DNA from: Pseudobacteroides cellulosolvens ATCC 35603 = DSM 2933
Lineage (GTDB): Bacteria > Bacillota > Clostridia > Acetivibrionales > DSM-2933
DNA: 64,000 bases
Reading direction: 5' to 3'
Assembly: GCF_001262605.1 (NCBI RefSeq)
Contig: NZ_LGTC01000001.1
Location: 3,051,001-3,115,000 of the forward strand
The notes beneath the pieces are model-generated. The model searched no databases. It had not been told where the DNA came from and worked only from the letters and a program-made list of their open reading frames with translations. This document shows, piece after piece, positions 18,419 to 27,532 of this stretch. Both the position numbers and the translations under genes were made by a program. The stretch's first letter is position 1; each line of letters begins with the position of its first letter.

Positions 18419-19228
18419 TTACCTACTTGATCGAATATTAATAATGCCATTCTCTTCATCGACTGTATCAAGAGTCAATATTGAAAAATAATTATCTACC
18501 AGTTTTCTATCAGGCTCTGCAGTCTTTATAAGCACCCCAATACCCGAAACTTCACACTCAAATTCCTTTGCCAGCTCCATAATACCTTTGGCCGTGCCTC
18601 CACCCTTCATAAAATCATCTATAAATAAAAGTTTTGAGTTCCTTTTTAATGACTTTAATGACAAGACCATCGTTTGGAGCTTTTTCTTAGACCCAGATAC
18701 ATAGTTAATATTCACTGAAGCACCATCTGTAGCTTCATTATAATGCCGTACGATAATTAAAGGCACATTGAGAAACCTTGCAGTTGCAAAAGCTAACGGT
18801 ATACCTTTGGTTTCTACAGTTATTACATAATCAACATCCTTTTTATAAAACTGCCTTGTAAAAATACGTGCGATATTTTCTATTTTTACAGGATTGTAGA
18901 TTATATCAAGCATATAAACAAATCCGCCTGGTAGAATCCTTTCTTTTTGAGATAGCTCTTCACAAAGATTTCGAGTAATAAAATCCGCTTTCTCGCTGCT
19001 TATTGAAGGAATAAACTTTATGCCTCCGGAAGCACCAGGTATAGATACTATCATGCCCAGATCAAACTTATCCAATATATCCTGAATTATATCAATATCT
19101 TCGCTAATTGTAGACTTTGCCGATCCTATAATTTCCGTAAAATTTCCAAGTGTAAATATCTTCCCTGGCGAATCCGTCAATAGCTTCATCAAAATTCCAA
19201 TACGTTCGTTTCTTTGAAGTTTATCCAT
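18419..19228 (-). CDS. purR: Purine operon repressor PurR
   Basis: A 269-residue Firmicute-type PurR (not LacI type). The N-terminal winged helix (RNERIGILMKLLTDSPGKIF, AKSTISEDIDIIQ) is joined to a type I phosphoribosyltransferase-like domain with the PRPP loop LLFIDDFMKGGGTAKGIMELA. It represses pur genes, and PRPP releases it. It starts at the ATG 19228 (GAGAGGG site). Its place ahead of spoVG is the known Bacillus order. Confidence 0.93.
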   Translation of the reverse strand: MDKLQRNERIGILMKLLTDSPGKIFTLGNFTEIIGSAKSTISEDIDIIQDILDKFDLGMIVSIPGASGGIKFIPSISSEKADFITRNLCEELSQKERILPGGFVYMLDIIYNPVKIENIARIFTRQFYKKDVDYVITVETKGIPLAFATARFLNVPLIIVRHYNEATDGASVNINYVSGSKKKLQTMVLSLKSLKRNSKLLFIDDFMKGGGTAKGIMELAKEFECEVSGIGVLIKTAEPDRKLVDNYFSILTLDTVDEENGIINIRSSR

Positions 19229-19433
19229 TTTCCCTCTCGTTTTACAAAACATTTTGTTTTAACAGTATTGGTTTTTATTATATAATATTATAGCGAATAT
19301 TTTAATACTTTTTTAAATAATTATTCGGATTTCAACAAAAATCACTATAGTTATTAATAAACAATAAGTGGTTTTGCAGTCTATACATAAAATAATAAAA
19401 TTGTTACATTTTGCATATAATAAAACTATACTT

Positions 19434-19579
19434 ATATATGTTACGAAAAAGATTTACATTAGCAAATGCAGTTGAATCGTCTGCATTTGCAATATAAATG
19501 ACGAATTTTTCGCAACATATGAAACAAGGAAAATGTTTTGCAACCATTAAAAATGTACAATGATTATTGCAAAACATAT
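19434..19579 (+). repeat. Family C two-hairpin repeat, copy C1
   Basis: 146 bp. Hairpin 1 (19434-19520) pairs ATATGTTACGAAAAA with TTTTTCGCAACATAT and carries an inner stem, GCAAATGCAG/CTGCATTTGC-like. Hairpin 2 (19533-19578) pairs ATGTTTTGCAA with TTGCAAAACAT. It aligns over its whole length with the reverse complement of 23934-24083. It ends 72 bp before the murC start. Confidence 0.75.
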
Positions 19580-19651
19580 AGAATAATATGCAAGTTTTTC
19601 ACATTAGGTATTAACAAATAATTAACTTGTCAATTTAAAGGAGTGTTAGCA

Positions 19652-21052
19652 TTGACTGAAAAAAACTTACTTGATCCAAATCTTGTTAAAAAGATACATT
19701 TTGTTGGTATTGGCGGTATAAGCATGAGCGGATTGGCAGAAATTTTACTTAATCAGGGATATGAAATTTCAGGTTCAGATATGAAAGCCTCAAATATAAC
19801 CGATAGACTTGTAAACATGGGAGTTAAATTTTATCAGGGGCATAGCAGCGATAATATGGAAAATCCTGATTTAGTAATATATACAGCAGCAGTAAAAAAG
19901 GATAATCCCGAACTTATAAAAGCACAAGAGCTTGGAATAAATACAATTGAGCGATCTGTTCTATTAGGCCAGATTATGAAGCAATACCCTTATAGCATAA
20001 ATGTTTCAGGAACTCACGGAAAGACAACGACAACATCCATGGTAACCATGATTATGATGGAAGCTGGCCTTGATCCGACTGTGCATATAGGCGGTCAGCT
20101 CAATGCCATTGGCGGGAATACAAAAATTGGCGGAAACAAGTATTTTGTAGCAGAAGCGTGCGAATACGTAGAAAGCTTCCTGCAATTTTATCCCTTCATG
20201 GGTATAATATTAAATATTGAAGCAGATCACCTCGATTACTTCAAAGGAATTGACCACATTAAAGAGTCTTTTATCAAGTTTGCTCGCTTGATTCCTAAGG
20301 AAGGATATCTGATTGCATGTATAGATGACAATAATACCAGAGATATTCTCAATAAGATAGACTGTAACATAATAACCTATGGCTTAAACTCAGAGGATGC
20401 TTTGTGGCAAGCCAGAAATATTCAATTTGATGAAGACGGCCTTGGTTCTTATACTCTTTATAAGTCCAATGAAGAAATAGCTAAAATCAGCCTTAGCGTT
20501 ACAGGAATGCACAATATCAGTAATTCTCTTGCAGCAGCTGCTGCCTGTTATACTATTGGTTGCAGTGTTGACTCCATAAAAAATGGTCTAAGAAAATTCT
20601 CCGGAACACACAGAAGATTTGAATTAAAAGGCCTTTCAAAAGATATAAAAGTCATAGATGATTATGCACACCACCCATCAGAGATAGTAGCTACACTCAA
20701 TGCAGCAAAAAATGTTCCACATAATAAGCTTTGGTGCGTTTTCCAGCCCCACACATATACCAGAACAAAAGCTTTATTGAATGATTTCTCCAAATCCTTT
20801 AATGATGCTGATTATGTTATAGTTTCAGATATCTATGCAGCCCGTGAGCCTGATAACGGAGAGATTAACTCTCTGATTCTGAGTGATAAGATTAATGAAG
20901 TTTCCCCAAAATCCAAATATATAAAAGGTTTTGAGGATATTGCAAATTACCTTCACGAGAAAGCAACGTCCGGGGATCTGATAATTACTATGGGTGCAGG
21001 GGATATATATAGAGTAGGCGAAATTTTTCTAGACATGCAGCAAAATGCCTAA
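19652..21052 (+). CDS. murC: UDP-N-acetylmuramate--L-alanine ligase
   Basis: A 466-residue cytoplasmic ligase that adds L-Ala to UDP-MurNAc in peptidoglycan synthesis. Motifs: Rossmann IHFVGIGGISMSGLAEILL, the ATP P-loop NVSGTHGKTTTTSM, the central EADHLDYFKG and DDYAHHPSEI. The TTG at 19652 is preferred because AAAGGAG (19637-19643) lies 8 nt upstream; the GTG at 19643 overlaps the site. It is a lone plus-strand gene between purR and fabZ, with repeat C1 in its upstream region. Confidence 0.96.
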   Translation: MTEKNLLDPNLVKKIHFVGIGGISMSGLAEILLNQGYEISGSDMKASNITDRLVNMGVKFYQGHSSDNMENPDLVIYTAAVKKDNPELIKAQELGINTIERSVLLGQIMKQYPYSINVSGTHGKTTTTSMVTMIMMEAGLDPTVHIGGQLNAIGGNTKIGGNKYFVAEACEYVESFLQFYPFMGIILNIEADHLDYFKGIDHIKESFIKFARLIPKEGYLIACIDDNNTRDILNKIDCNIITYGLNSEDALWQARNIQFDEDGLGSYTLYKSNEEIAKISLSVTGMHNISNSLAAAAACYTIGCSVDSIKNGLRKFSGTHRRFELKGLSKDIKVIDDYAHHPSEIVATLNAAKNVPHNKLWCVFQPHTYTRTKALLNDFSKSFNDADYVIVSDIYAAREPDNGEINSLILSDKINEVSPKSKYIKGFEDIANYLHEKATSGDLIITMGAGDIYRVGEIFLDMQQNA

Positions 21053-21067
21053 AATAGTCTTATATTT

Positions 21068-21116
21068 AAAAAACAGCTACATGAAAAGTTAATAATCTTT
21101 TTATGCAGCTGTTTTT
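21068..21116. terminator. Bidirectional terminator murC / fabZ
   Basis: AAAAAACAGCT and AGCTGTTTTT arms, extended by CATGAAAAG/CTTTTTATG, lie between the convergent murC and fabZ stops, with T-runs on both strands. Confidence 0.85.
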
Positions 21117-21124
21117 CTTAGCCA

Positions 21125-21568
21125 TTACTTATTGAGCTTTTCAGGGTCAACCATAGCAAACTTGATTTCACCTTGAGCCGCAACATCGCCCTCTACTGTT
21201 GCAAGAACCTTTGCTTTTCCCATTCCAAGCTTAAACGCAGATAGCTCGACCTCAAGCTTAAGTGTATCCCCTGGAACAACAGGTCTTCTGAATTTTATTG
21301 ACTCAAAACCTGTAAACATTCCCAGTTTGCCTTTATTCTGCTCATCTAAAAGACCTGCTACACAAGCAGTTTGAGCTAGAGCTTCAACTATAAGTACACC
21401 CGGCATTACAGGTTGCCCTGGAAAATGTCCTTGGAAGAACGGTTCATTAACTGTAACGTTCTTAATTCCTACAGCACTTTTACCTGGCTCAACTTCAATT
21501 ATTCTGTCAATCAGTAAAAATGGATATCTATGTGGTATTATCTTTTGAATATCAACACTTGAAAGCAT
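21125..21568 (-). CDS. fabZ: 3-hydroxyacyl-ACP dehydratase FabZ
   Basis: A 147-residue hot-dog-fold dehydratase of type II fatty-acid synthesis. The catalytic His is in GHFPGQPVMPGVLIVEALAQ, along with the start IQKIIPHRYPFLLIDRI. The ATG at 21568 has an AGAGGTG site; the upstream in-frame start at 21622 is not supported. It stands alone on the minus strand and is convergent with murC. Confidence 0.95.
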   Translation of the reverse strand: MLSSVDIQKIIPHRYPFLLIDRIIEVEPGKSAVGIKNVTVNEPFFQGHFPGQPVMPGVLIVEALAQTACVAGLLDEQNKGKLGMFTGFESIKFRRPVVPGDTLKLEVELSAFKLGMGKAKVLATVEGDVAAQGEIKFAMVDPEKLNK

Positions 21569-21630
21569 TTTAGCACCTCTTTTATAATTAATTAGAACAA
21601 CATGATGAATTGGTTTTATCAACCTTAATT

Positions 21631-21680
21631 GTTGTCATGAAAAATTGTGGTGTAAGATGCACCATAATTTCCTTGACATC
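21631..21680. repeat. Family B palindromic repeat, copy 2
   Basis: 50 bp with inner arms AAATTGTGGTG/CACCATAATTT and outer arms GTCATGA and CTTGAC. It is nearly identical to the copy at 5730-5780. It lies upstream of fabZ. Confidence 0.65.
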
Positions 21681-21719
21681 AAAAAACCTTTAACATTATA
21701 TCATAATATTTCCAAGTAG

Positions 21720-21781
21720 AAAAGCAAAAAATCATTATCACTTTTAGGAATGACTAAAAGTGATAATGATTTTTTGCTTTT
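21720..21781. terminator. Strong terminator of the flagellar rod operon
   Basis: A perfect 28-bp stem (21720-21747 with 21754-21781) around a 6-nt loop, beginning 36 bp past the stop of the FlgJ-like gene. A/T-rich arms give a T-run on either strand. The stem is unusually long for an intrinsic terminator. Confidence 0.85.
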
Positions 21782-21817
21782 GATGTTGTCGCAAGAATAC
21801 AAGTACCAAATATAGAT

Positions 21818-22168
21818 TTATGTTTTTGGCTTTAAAAGTTTGTATAGTGCATCACCAAGGCCTATGCCTCCACTATTCACAGCTGATTCAACAAGCTTTT
21901 CATCCAGCATTTCCTCATAAACCTTCTTTCCATAGTCTTCCTCAATAAGCCCGGATTTATGAACTGTTGCCCGCATTTCCTTATACATCATCTGTAAAAG
22001 CACTCCCTCAAAATCCTTGCATACCTTCTTTAATTCCTTATCATCCTTTTTTTCCAATATACTTTCCAGCTTTTTTTCAAAGCTTCCGTCAGTTATATTA
22101 TCTTTATTGAGTCGAGTATTGTTATAATTTACCAACTCATTTATACTTCCCGTACCTTTAATATTCAT
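21818..22168 (-). CDS. FlgJ-like rod-binding protein (no muramidase domain)
   Basis: A 116-residue protein matching the N-terminal rod-binding half of FlgJ: LKKVCKDFEGVLLQMMYKEMRATV and GKKVYEEMLDEKLVESAVNSGGIGLGDALYKLL. The C-terminal peptidoglycan hydrolase of enterobacterial FlgJ is absent, as usual in Firmicutes. It helps rod assembly at the cell wall. The ATG at 22168 has a TAGGAGATG site, 37 bp after flgG. Confidence 0.85.
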   Translation of the reverse strand: MNIKGTGSINELVNYNNTRLNKDNITDGSFEKKLESILEKKDDKELKKVCKDFEGVLLQMMYKEMRATVHKSGLIEEDYGKKVYEEMLDEKLVESAVNSGGIGLGDALYKLLKPKT

Positions 22169-22205
22169 ACAGCATCTCCTAATGCATTACTATATTACCA
22201 AAATA

Positions 22206-23006
22206 CTATTTTCTCAAATTATTTGCAAGTCCAAGCATTTCATCTGCAGACTGAATTGCTTTGGAATTTATTTCATATGCTCTTTGGGCAACAATTAGCT
22301 TTACCATTTCTTCAACAACCTGAACATTAGACGATTCAAGGTATCCCTGCTGGAGTGAGCTTCTTTCCGCCAGCTCCTCATCTAAAACCGGTGCACCTGA
22401 AGCTGAGTTCTGTCTAAACAAGTTATTTCCAATAGATTCTAAACCTTGTTTATTCGGAAACTTAACCATAGCAATTTTCTGTCCTAATGATGCTGTAGCT
22501 CCATTTTCATCAATATAAGTCAATTCTCCGCTTGATGTAACATTAAGTTTTGCTGTATCAATATTCAAAATAATGGGGTTACCTGCGTCATCCAGCACCT
22601 GAAGACCGTCAGATGTGGTAAGCATATTCCCCTGATCAGTTACGCTTAACTTGAAGCTCCCATCCCTTGTAAATACTGCTTCCCCTGTAGCTGACCTAAT
22701 GGTAAAAAATGCATCTCCGTTAATTGCAAAATCCAGTGCGTTCTCAGTCTTTTCCAGATTGCCCGAGCTAAAGTTCTTTACTGTTGCTACCGGAGCAGCA
22801 CCATGACCAACCTGAAGGTTTACAGGCTTACCTGTCCCCTCCAGCATATACGCCCTGTTGACTGTTTCATACAATAGATCCTTAAATTCTGCTCTTTCCT
22901 TTTTATACCCTGTTGTATTTACATTAGCTAGGTTATTGGATATAACATCCACATTAAACTGTTGTGCCTGCATTCCTCCGCCTGCTGTCCACAATGCCCT
23001 CATCAT
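22206..23006 (-). CDS. flgG: Flagellar basal-body rod protein FlgG (FlhP-like)
   Basis: A 266-residue axial protein. The N-terminal rod signature is MRALWTAGGGMQAQQFNVDV then ISNNLANVNTTGYKKERAEF, and the C-terminal heptads are NVQVVEEMVKLIVAQRAYEIN and SKAIQSADEMLGLANNLRK. It forms the distal rod. It starts at the ATG 23006 with a GGAGGAATAG site, 14 bp behind the paralogue. In Bacillus the corresponding pair is named FlhO and FlhP. Confidence 0.9.
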   Translation of the reverse strand: MMRALWTAGGGMQAQQFNVDVISNNLANVNTTGYKKERAEFKDLLYETVNRAYMLEGTGKPVNLQVGHGAAPVATVKNFSSGNLEKTENALDFAINGDAFFTIRSATGEAVFTRDGSFKLSVTDQGNMLTTSDGLQVLDDAGNPIILNIDTAKLNVTSSGELTYIDENGATASLGQKIAMVKFPNKQGLESIGNNLFRQNSASGAPVLDEELAERSSLQQGYLESSNVQVVEEMVKLIVAQRAYEINSKAIQSADEMLGLANNLRK

Positions 23007-23020
23007 AAGCTATTCCTCCT

Positions 23021-23800
23021 CTATCTTACACTTCCAACCTGATTGACCACCTTTTCCAAGGTACTGTCCTGTGCTTGAAGTAACCGTTGATTTGCTTCGT
23101 ATGACCTCATAACCGAAATCATATCTACCATTTCTTTTACCACATTTATGTTTGACCCCTCCAGAAAACCCTGGGATATTGTCCCTGTAAAAGGTTGTTC
23201 CTCAGTAGATTCGTCTTTTTGTACCAAATTGCTGCCGGCTTTTATCAATGACCTTGTATCTGTGAATTCACTAATCCTAAGTTTATCGACAACAACTCCA
23301 TCTTGTACTATTGAACCGTCATTGTTTACAGTGAAATTATCACTATCCAATGTAACAGGCCCATTCTGTCCCATTACATATAAGCCGTCCTTAGTAACAA
23401 GCTGGTTTAATGAATTAACAACAAAAGCACCATCTCTACTGTAATATTCCTGAATATTCCCATCTCCATCAGGTTTTCCAATAGTAAAAAAAGCTGATTT
23501 GGAATTCTGAATGGCAAAGTCCAAATTATTTCCAGTCTTCGCTAATTTCCCCTGCTCATAGTTGGTAAAAATTTCACCTATATCACTTCCAAGCCGCATA
23601 TTACCTACCTTTGCAGAAGGGTTCGATGCACTTCTGGTATCATTAATTCTTCTTGTCAGCTTTTCAGGAAAGGTCTCAAAAATTGCAATATCCTCTTTGT
23701 ACCCGTTAGTATCGGCATTAGCCAGATTATTGGACACAACATCCATTTTCTTACTATTGGCCATGAGACTCCATCCGGAAGTATAAAGCCCTCGAATCAT
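23021..23800 (-). CDS. Flagellar hook-basal body protein, FlgF/FlhO-like
   Basis: A 259-residue paralogue of the next gene with the same end signatures (MDVVSNNLANADTNGYKEDI; NINVVKEMVDMISVMRSYEA then NQRLLQAQDSTLEK). It is the first gene of a three-gene rod operon. The ATG at 23800 has an AAGGAGATAG site. A sigma-D-like promoter lies 72 bp upstream. Assignment to FlgF versus a second FlgG cannot be settled by eye. Confidence 0.87.
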   Translation of the reverse strand: MIRGLYTSGWSLMANSKKMDVVSNNLANADTNGYKEDIAIFETFPEKLTRRINDTRSASNPSAKVGNMRLGSDIGEIFTNYEQGKLAKTGNNLDFAIQNSKSAFFTIGKPDGDGNIQEYYSRDGAFVVNSLNQLVTKDGLYVMGQNGPVTLDSDNFTVNNDGSIVQDGVVVDKLRISEFTDTRSLIKAGSNLVQKDESTEEQPFTGTISQGFLEGSNINVVKEMVDMISVMRSYEANQRLLQAQDSTLEKVVNQVGSVR

Positions 23801-23871
23801 AAGCTATCTCCTTAAAACCTATATTGAAAACTATCAATTTTTGTATGCTTAAAAATTGTTACTCATATTTT

Positions 23872-23899
23872 ATATCGGACAAATCAGAAACAAGCTTAA
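23872..23899 (-). promoter_or_regulatory. Sigma-D (flagellar) promoter
   Basis: On the minus strand TTAA, 15 nt, then GTCCGATAT, close to the sigma-D consensus TAAA-N15-GCCGATAA with the correct spacing, 72 bp before the first flagellar rod gene. Confidence 0.6.
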
Positions 23900-23933
23900 T
23901 AAATATCTGATTTTTAGTAGTGTTATATTTTAG

Positions 23934-24083
23934 TTATATGTTTTCCAATAATCATTTTACATTTCTAACTATTGTAAAACATTTTCCTTGTTTCATATGT
24001 TGCAAAAAATTCATTTTTATAGTTCAAATGCAGACTGTTCAATTGCATGTGCTAGTGTAAAATCTTTTTTCCAACATATATAG
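23934..24083 (-). repeat. Family C two-hairpin repeat, copy C2
   Basis: About 150 bp, inverted relative to C1 (19434-19579). Conserved blocks include GTCTGCATTTG, GCAACATATGAAACAAGG and AATGATTATTG. Arm changes in hairpin 1 stay largely paired. It lies 35 bp beyond the sigma-D promoter and 89 bp before the metallophosphoesterase start. Confidence 0.75.
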
Positions 24084-24171
24084 CAGTAATTACTTACTTG
24101 AATACTAAATGCTTTGGCTATAAAATGTAATTAGTCATGATCAAAAAATAACTAAGGAAGGTATCTATTAT

Positions 24172-25335
24172 ATGATGAATTTGGTTTTTATTGTTGCAAT
24201 CATATTGGTATTAGGGATTTACAGCGGCATTAACTATTATATAGGTCTAAAGGGATTTGAGCTTATTAACAGTGTCTTCCCATTTATAGCTCCTAAGGTT
24301 TTCTGGCCGATTTTCTTACTTGTAGCATTTTCTTATATAATTTCCAGATTTGTATCAAAAATTTTGCCTGAGCCGGTATCTTATATTATCACCCTAGTTG
24401 GCTCATACTGGATAGCAGCAATGGTTTATTTTATAATTTTTATAATAATGATTAAATTGGTTTTCCTGTTTGACAGATGGCTGTCATTTATACCTTCCCA
24501 TCTAAAAACCAGCCAGATATCCAATTATGTATCTCTTTTTGTCATAGCCTTAGTTTTACTTATTCTTGTGATTGGTACCTGGCAGGCCAGAAATCCTGTA
24601 ACAGTAAAGTATGACATATCCATTAATAAAGATGGCGGTAAAATAAAGAATCTTCATGCCATATTAATTTCGGATGTTCACCTCGGTACACTGGTGAGGA
24701 AAGGCCAGCTTGATAAGATGGTTCGCCTGATAAATGAAAAAAATCCCGACATTGTTTTCATTGCAGGGGATTTAATAGACGATGATATAAAACCTTTTAA
24801 GGATCAAAACATGCTGGAGAGCTTACAGCAAATAAAGACAAAGTATGGAGTTTACTACTGTCTTGGAAATCATGAGTATTATGGCGGAAGCAGTGAGGAA
24901 ATTGCAGAGATTTTTAGAAACTCAGGAATTAAATTGCTTAAGGATGATTTTACAAGTATTGAAAACTCCATATATATCATAGGAAGAGAGGACATGGGGT
25001 CAAGGTCACACCTTAAAAAGCCCCGTAAAAATCTTTCCAGCCTCATTTCAGGCTTGGACAAATCCAAACCTCTAATCCTTCTTGATCACCAGCCTTCCAA
25101 TTTAAAAGAGCCTATTGGCAAGGGCATAGATTTGCAGCTATCAGGTCATACACATAGAGGGCAGTTTTTTCCTTTTAATTTCATCACAAATGCTATCTTT
25201 GAAAATGATTGGGGTTATCTGAAAAAGAATGATTTTCAGCTAATCGTATCCTCCGGATTAGGGTCATGGGGACCACCCATAAGGTTTCTTAACAATACTG
25301 AACTTGTTGAAATCAATATTAGTTTCAATAATTAA
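24172..25335 (+). CDS. Membrane-anchored metallophosphoesterase (YkuE/YaeI-like)
   Basis: A 387-residue protein with four predicted TM helices in the first 145 residues, then a calcineurin-like phosphoesterase domain. Metal motifs: LISDVHLGTLVRKGQL (DxH), VFIAGDLIDDD (GDxxD), YYCLGNHEYYGG (GNHE) and LLDHQPSNLK with LQLSGHTHRGQFFP (GHTH). Related enzymes cleave phosphodiesters of lipid or cell-envelope substrates; the actual substrate is unknown. The ATG at 24172 follows AAGGAAGG. Repeat C2 occupies its upstream region. Confidence 0.85.
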   Translation: MMNLVFIVAIILVLGIYSGINYYIGLKGFELINSVFPFIAPKVFWPIFLLVAFSYIISRFVSKILPEPVSYIITLVGSYWIAAMVYFIIFIIMIKLVFLFDRWLSFIPSHLKTSQISNYVSLFVIALVLLILVIGTWQARNPVTVKYDISINKDGGKIKNLHAILISDVHLGTLVRKGQLDKMVRLINEKNPDIVFIAGDLIDDDIKPFKDQNMLESLQQIKTKYGVYYCLGNHEYYGGSSEEIAEIFRNSGIKLLKDDFTSIENSIYIIGREDMGSRSHLKKPRKNLSSLISGLDKSKPLILLDHQPSNLKEPIGKGIDLQLSGHTHRGQFFPFNFITNAIFENDWGYLKKNDFQLIVSSGLGSWGPPIRFLNNTELVEINISFNN

Positions 25336-25439
25336 TAAATTATGTAAACAAATCACTAAAAAAATTATTATTTCTGCCGATATAAATAAATGTGTAATTA
25401 ATATAATGATTTACATTTTTATCTAACAGGAGATTAATT

Positions 25440-27471
25440 ATGGACAACGGCAGAAAAAAGCTAAATGAAAAACACGGCTTTAAAGGTTTCAACTTAAGTG
25501 GGCACATAATGAGTTATAGTCGGTTATGGATAATTCTTATATAATCTTTTGTGTTTTTTAGCATTAATTATACTGACTCGTTTATTACCTGTTATACTAA
25601 ATTATCCTCCTGGATATAAAGAAGCGAGTAAAGTTATTGCTTCTTCAATTTTTCTAAGGCAATTTTTGTCTGTAACAATTGGTTCTGTATTGGTAAATCT
25701 CATTCTTATGAAAGTATTGAAAGTGTTGTACAACTGGAAGGATGCTGTAAATAATTCTGATTATGAAAAAATAAAATTAATACGTGAAAAATGTTTAAGT
25801 GCACCATATAGAATATATAGTATTCAAATTTTAATTCCTGCAACAGTTTTGTTTATTATGTTATTTGTATTCACATTGACTAATAAAAGTACCATTTACT
25901 TCAGAATTATGTTTTTGGTCTTTTCTCTTGTTTCTTTGTTTTCTGTTTTTACTTATATACTATCAAACAGAATATTCAAGCAGGTACTTGTTGAAACATT
26001 CGACAATCATGGGCTCCAAGGCATAAGGTTTGGTCTTAAAAGCAAAATATTTATTCAAATAGTTCCGATTTTCGTTTCAACGGTATTACTCACATCTATG
26101 GTAGGCTATTCCAGACTTATTGAAGAAAAAGGAAACATTTATTCACAACTATTCATGAGTAAACTCGATTATTCCTTACAGGACATTAACAGCGTTATAA
26201 GTTATGATTCCATCAAGAAAAAACTTTCTGAGATAGATTACAGTGAAAGTAATTTTTCTACCTTCCTGATAACTACTGACAACAAAGTAATTACATCTGA
26301 TCAGGAAGATCTCAGTAAAATTAATTTATATTATATAAATAAGCCTACGCCTAATTTGCAAGGAAGGTTTTATGATGTGACATGTGAAACCCAGGGTGTA
26401 TTTAGAAAGATCCCTGCCGGCAATAATAATGTTATTGTTGGCATAAAATTTAAAGTAGCTTCGCCCAAAACAGTTAATTATTTCATAGGTTGCTTTATGG
26501 CATTATTACTGCTATGTATAATTGTACTTTACTACTTTGCCAAATCAATTACAAGCGACATATCAGTCGTTGCTGCAAATCTTTCTAAAATAGCCGAGGG
26601 CGATAAAGTGAACCTTGATAAAAAAATTCCAATTGCCTCAAATGATGAAATAGGCGAGCTTATTGTAGCATTTAATAAAATCCAGGAACTTACTAAAGCC
26701 AATATAAAATCCATTAATGAGCAGCAGGCAATGATACTGGAGAAAGAAAGGCTGGCATCTCTTGGTCAAATGATTGGAGGCATTGCTCATAACCTTAACT
26801 CCCCTATCATGACCATAGCCTGCCTTATTGACACATTAAACAACTTGGCAAATGAGTATAAGAATTCTATTGGAGACCGGGATGTAACAAATGAAGATCA
26901 CATTGAGATTGCTAATGAAATACTTGATTGCATAAATAAGATTTCTCCCCAATGCTCATATATGTCAAAAATAATCAGCAATGTAAAGCTTCAGGCAGTA
27001 AAGCTAAACGAGTCATCCACAGAAAGCTTTACCATTGACGAACTCATAAAAACTCTTAATATAAAACTCAATCACAATATGCCGGAAAACTCTCTCATAA
27101 TACCACAAATCCAGGTAGAGAAACACCTTAAAATCCAAGGTGACATAAACAGCCTTATTCAAGTCCTGGATAACCTGCTGCAAAATGCTTGCGAGTCCTA
27201 CCAGGATGACTACGGCTCAGTAGACTTTATTGTGCAAAAGGACAATAACAATATAAAGTTTATAATTAAGGATAATGGTAAAGGAATTCCCGTTGAGGTA
27301 AAGAGCAAGATTTTTAAGGAAATGATTACTACCAAAGGCAAAAACGGCACCGGTATAGGCCTTTATATGTCTTATTCAACAATAAAGGGAAGGTTTGGCG
27401 GGGATATTTGGTTTGAAAGCGATGGCGATAAGGGAACCGCTTTTTATATCACAGTGCCCTATGTTTCATGA
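25440..27471 (+). pseudogene. Membrane sensor histidine kinase, frameshifted near its N-terminus
   Basis: The long frame (from 25549) encodes TM helices, an extracytoplasmic domain, a further TM, HAMP (about 340-395), an H-box GGIAHNLNSPIMTIACLI (His followed by Asn rather than Glu) and a HATPase (NLLQNACESYQ, DNGKGIP, GTGIGLYMS). It has no good start. A strong AACAGGAG site with ATG at 25440 opens a different frame that stops at 25542. A one-base shift within 25531-25541 would join them into one protein with a proper first TM helix. It is either a sequence indel or a recent frameshift mutation. Family: NtrB-like orphan kinase. Confidence 0.75.
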
Positions 27472-27532
27472 TTAACTAGATATTAGTACCAAACCCTATG
27501 CAAGTTCATAATCAATACTGCTTATTATCTAA

